Part shown: positions 6,144-8,073 of the stretch, piece after piece | Numbering within the stretch: position 1 is the first letter of the stretch | Layout of the letters: every line of letters starts with the position of its first letter | NCBI GenBank assembly: GCA_938003565.1 | Contig: CALKYB010000369.1 | Location: forward strand, 1-8,073 | Origin: an uncultured bacterium | Lineage (GTDB): Bacteria > Bdellovibrionota_C > UBA2361 > SZUA-149 > CALKYB01 | DNA: 8,073 nucleotides | Reading direction: 5' to 3' | The notes under the pieces: generated by a model | Told to the model about the DNA's origin: nothing | Seen by the model: the letters and a program-made list of their open reading frames with translations, nothing else | Databases searched by the model: none | Translations under genes and position numbers: made by a program

Positions 6144-6798
6144 CCTTAATACTGCTCGGAAAAAAAGAAATTCCCTCAGAGCGGAATATATTCCCTTGAT
6201 TGCTAGAGACGACTACAATCTTACCTAGACCCGACAAACCACGCAAAAGATCTAGAAAAGCAGAACACCCTTCATCATCTAGAAATGCTAGGGGCTCATC
6301 GAAAATGATTAGAGTCGGTAAACCAATAACTGAGCGAACAATTGAAGCCTTTTTTTGAACACCGGTGGAACACTGTCTTAGGGGCTGCCCCAAGAAAGCT
6401 TGCAACTTAAAGTCTAAAACTAGTTTCTCAAGAAAACCCTCCGAGCCTCCAGCCAGCTTGAGATAAAGTTGAAGGTTCTCCAGTAAAGTCAAATCTCCGT
6501 ATAGGTAGGAGCTAGTTCCACAGAAACCAATTCTTATAGAGTTCTGCCTAACGGTTTTGTTTGTATCAGAAAAAATCAAACTACCTCGGTCAGGTCGATA
6601 GACCCCTCCGAGTAAACGCAGAAAACTTGTCTTACCCGATCCATTCTGCCCTTCGAGTAAAGTAAGAGTCTCTGAGCGAAAAGTATGGTTAACGTTCTTT
6701 ATTACCCACTTACCATTTAACTTTTTTGACACGTCTTTAACAACGAGATCAAGCCCTATACTCTCTTTTTCAATGAAAGACTCTACTCCCTTAGCCAT
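6115..6798 (-). CDS. ccmA: Heme exporter ATP-binding protein CcmA
   Basis: CcmA is the cytoplasmic ATPase of the CcmABCD complex; ATP hydrolysis drives release of heme-loaded CcmE. The 227-residue protein has a Walker A motif GQNGSGKTS (50-58) and Walker B LIIFDEP (163-169) with catalytic E168, followed by FLDDEG. The family-like segment SSYLYGDLTLLENLQLYLKL lies at 96-115. Two functional motifs are unusual. The ABC signature reads CSTGVQKKAS (143-152) rather than LSxGQ. The switch (H-loop) histidine, expected in a THxx-like position, is N200 in VVVSSNQGN. The Q-loop region (GFCGTSS) also shows no glutamine. The first ATG (6798) overlaps the stop of the upstream CcmI-like gene by 8 bp (ATGGCTAA), and the 3' end overlaps ccmB. 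This is the normal place in a ccmABC run. Confidence 0.92.
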   Translation of the reverse strand: MAKGVESFIEKESIGLDLVVKDVSKKLNGKWVIKNVNHTFRSETLTLLEGQNGSGKTSFLRLLGGVYRPDRGSLIFSDTNKTVRQNSIRIGFCGTSSYLYGDLTLLENLQLYLKLAGGSEGFLEKLVLDFKLQAFLGQPLRQCSTGVQKKASIVRSVIGLPTLIIFDEPLAFLDDEGCSAFLDLLRGLSGLGKIVVVSSNQGNIFRSEGISFFPSSIKDGEFFVEDF

Positions 6799-7039
6799 TC
6801 TTCAAAACCTGACTAAGCTCTCGCCTGGAGCTAAGATAATCCTGCTCAAGCAAACGACCATTTCGATAATCCACTTCCAATTCGGTCAAAGCTTCTACAA
6901 CCTCTTCTCGCTTAAGGGAGCGAGCTAGAGCCAATATCTTGTCGTTCTGATCAGCCGCTCCTTGTTCAATACGCAACCAAGGTCGAACCAAAAAAAGTCC
7001 AGCCAAAATGACTGACACAATTGAGAAAATAAAATCCAT
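6791..7039 (-). CDS. Short CcmI-like cytochrome c biogenesis protein
   Basis: This 82-residue protein has one N-terminal membrane helix (about 3-19, ending in VRPWLR) and then a charged soluble helical region. The stretch LTELEVDYRNGRLLEQDYLSSRREL (51-75) matches the 'L-x-E-x-D-x-x-x-G-x-L-x-x-x-D-Y' motif found at the start of CcmI, right after its first helix. The TPR part of full CcmI, which binds apocytochrome, is missing, so this is a minimal CcmI-like protein. Its place between ccmF and ccmA supports a role in cytochrome c maturation, perhaps as a partner of CcmF; that role is inferred. It starts with ATG 9 bp after the ccmF stop, without a strong ribosome binding site, and its stop overlaps the ccmA start. 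Confidence 0.7.
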   Translation of the reverse strand: MDFIFSIVSVILAGLFLVRPWLRIEQGAADQNDKILALARSLKREEVVEALTELEVDYRNGRLLEQDYLSSRRELSQVLKNG

Positions 7040-7048
7040 ATCGCCAAA

Positions 7049-8073
7049 CTAAACTAAGTCGAGACCCTGATCTTTAACAGGTAACGAAGCCAAAACAATT
7101 TCTTCTTTTTTTGCAAAAGGTTGTATCAATAGAAGTGATCCTAAAAGCATAACGACACCCCCTACCCAAACCCAAACCTGAAGAGGATTTATGAAAACTT
7201 TCAAGGCCAACTTCTCTTCTCCATCAATAGTTTCAAGCCCTGCAAACGCTAGGTACAGATCCTCTTTCCAAGACATCCTAAGAGCAACCTCAGTAGTCGT
7301 TTCACCACTTCTGGAGTAAAAGCGTCGTTCCGGGAAAAGTGTCTCTATTACTTTCGAACTTTCTGCACTTTTCACCTCAACCGAAGCCTGAACAGCTTGA
7401 TAATTCGAACCATTAAACTGACGCAGCCCCAACAACTCTAACGAATAGGATCCAATGGCAAATGGTTCGTTTTCTGCAATAGATATGTCTTTTTCTGTTT
7501 TATAAATTGAGGAAGCTGCCATTGAGACAGCCATTATGATGACTCCCAAATGAACTATCAAACCACCAACTCGCCTAGTCCTTCGCCTTACCAATGTAAT
7601 AACCGAACCACTGGTGCGCACACCACGATATAGTTCGATTAAAACAGTACTAAGAACAAAGCCGGAAGTTCCAAAAAATAAAGCTGCAAATAACCTAGAA
7701 GGGTCGAGAAACACACCGACAACAAAAAGTAGGGAGCCAAATATTAAAGATCTCAAAAATGATTTCTTCAAAGCCGAAAAGCGACTTTTTCGCCACGCTA
7801 CTAATGGCCCGACGCCCATAAAGAATAGTAGGGCTGTAAAAAGAGGTGCATTGATCATATTAAAGAAAGGAGGACCAACCACACTCTTCTCTCCGAGAAA
7901 AGCTTCAGAAAAGACGGGAAACATTACACCCCAAAACGTGGCAAAACATATCCCAAGAAGAAGAATATTATTAAATAGAAAAATCGCCTCTCTCGATAGG
8001 TAAGATTCGAGGGTAGCTTCAGGAGCGAGCTCTTTCCTTCTATAAATAACCAACCCAAACGCAATGATTGCCA
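7049..8073 (-). CDS. ccmF: Cytochrome c heme lyase subunit CcmF, C-terminal part (partial)
   Basis: The open frame runs off the right edge of the window, so only the last 340 residues are present and the true start lies beyond. CcmF is an inner-membrane protein that takes heme from CcmE and, with CcmH/CcmI, joins it to apocytochrome c. Visible family marks are ESYLSREAIFLFNNILLLG near the fragment start, followed by VVGPPFFNMINAPL and GVGPLVAW. Then comes VGGLIVHLGVIIMAVSMAAS, whose histidine matches the periplasmic heme-b ligand near the C-terminus of known CcmF proteins. A periplasmic domain (about residues 190-290 of the fragment) follows, then a final helix, VWVWVGGVVMLLGSLLLI. The tryptophan-rich WWD domain would be in the missing part. 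It is upstream of, and 9 bp from, the CcmI-like gene. Confidence 0.93.
   Translation of the reverse strand, partial: AIIAFGLVIYRRKELAPEATLESYLSREAIFLFNNILLLGICFATFWGVMFPVFSEAFLGEKSVVGPPFFNMINAPLFTALLFFMGVGPLVAWRKSRFSALKKSFLRSLIFGSLLFVVGVFLDPSRLFAALFFGTSGFVLSTVLIELYRGVRTSGSVITLVRRRTRRVGGLIVHLGVIIMAVSMAASSIYKTEKDISIAENEPFAIGSYSLELLGLRQFNGSNYQAVQASVEVKSAESSKVIETLFPERRFYSRSGETTTEVALRMSWKEDLYLAFAGLETIDGEEKLALKVFINPLQVWVWVGGVVMLLGSLLLIQPFAKKEEIVLASLPVKDQGLDLV

Noticed and set aside
7614..8003. Plus-strand 129-codon open frame antisense to ccmF
   Set aside because: It is a basic, motif-free shadow of the ccmF membrane helices, which are clearly the coding frame.

Overview
The window is ordinary, tightly packed chromosomal DNA of a Gram-negative bacterium. 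It encodes a System I (Ccm) cytochrome c maturation cluster, the last steps before uroporphyrinogen III in heme synthesis, an essential ribosome-assembly GTPase, a glycosyltransferase and a type IV pilin-like protein. The split of the ccm genes (ccmF, a short CcmI-like protein, ccmA, ccmB, ccmC, a small CcmD-family protein) and the style of the glycosyltransferase remind me of the lineages formerly grouped as Deltaproteobacteria, or relatives such as SAR324 or Bdellovibrionota. That placement is a low-confidence inference from family resemblance, not from a search.

Right part (about 2840-8073, minus strand, read right to left): the 3' part of ccmF enters from the window edge. It is followed by a short CcmI-like protein, ccmA, ccmB, ccmC and a 54-residue ccmD, then engB (YihA/YsxC) and a family 2 glycosyltransferase. 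Gaps are 0-17 bp or genes overlap, so this looks like one transcript. CcmA, B, C and D together would form the heme-handling ABC module that loads heme onto CcmE. CcmF and CcmI belong to the later heme-ligation step. EngB and the glycosyltransferase have no functional link to this and are probably just co-transcribed.

Middle (about 2010-2839): a single plus-strand gene for a prepilin-like protein sits alone. It is convergent with the glycosyltransferase and divergent from hemD. Its 284-bp upstream region holds a 10-bp perfect palindrome, a 21-bp-spaced repeat of half of it, and other small inverted repeats.

Left part (about 1-2009, minus strand): hemD (uroporphyrinogen-III synthase) and hemB (porphobilinogen synthase) lie 3 bp apart. 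A possible 41-residue reading frame follows, and then a textbook intrinsic terminator at 24-49 closes the unit. Heme synthesis and heme delivery to cytochromes therefore lie close together on the same strand but, because of the pilin gene, probably in separate transcripts.

I found no clearly new system. The observations most worth a second look are the small frame after hemB, the atypical CcmA ATPase motifs, the N-terminal extension of CcmC, a G8 tract early in ccmB and the palindromic region upstream of the pilin gene. No tRNA, rRNA, CRISPR array or insertion sequence was seen.
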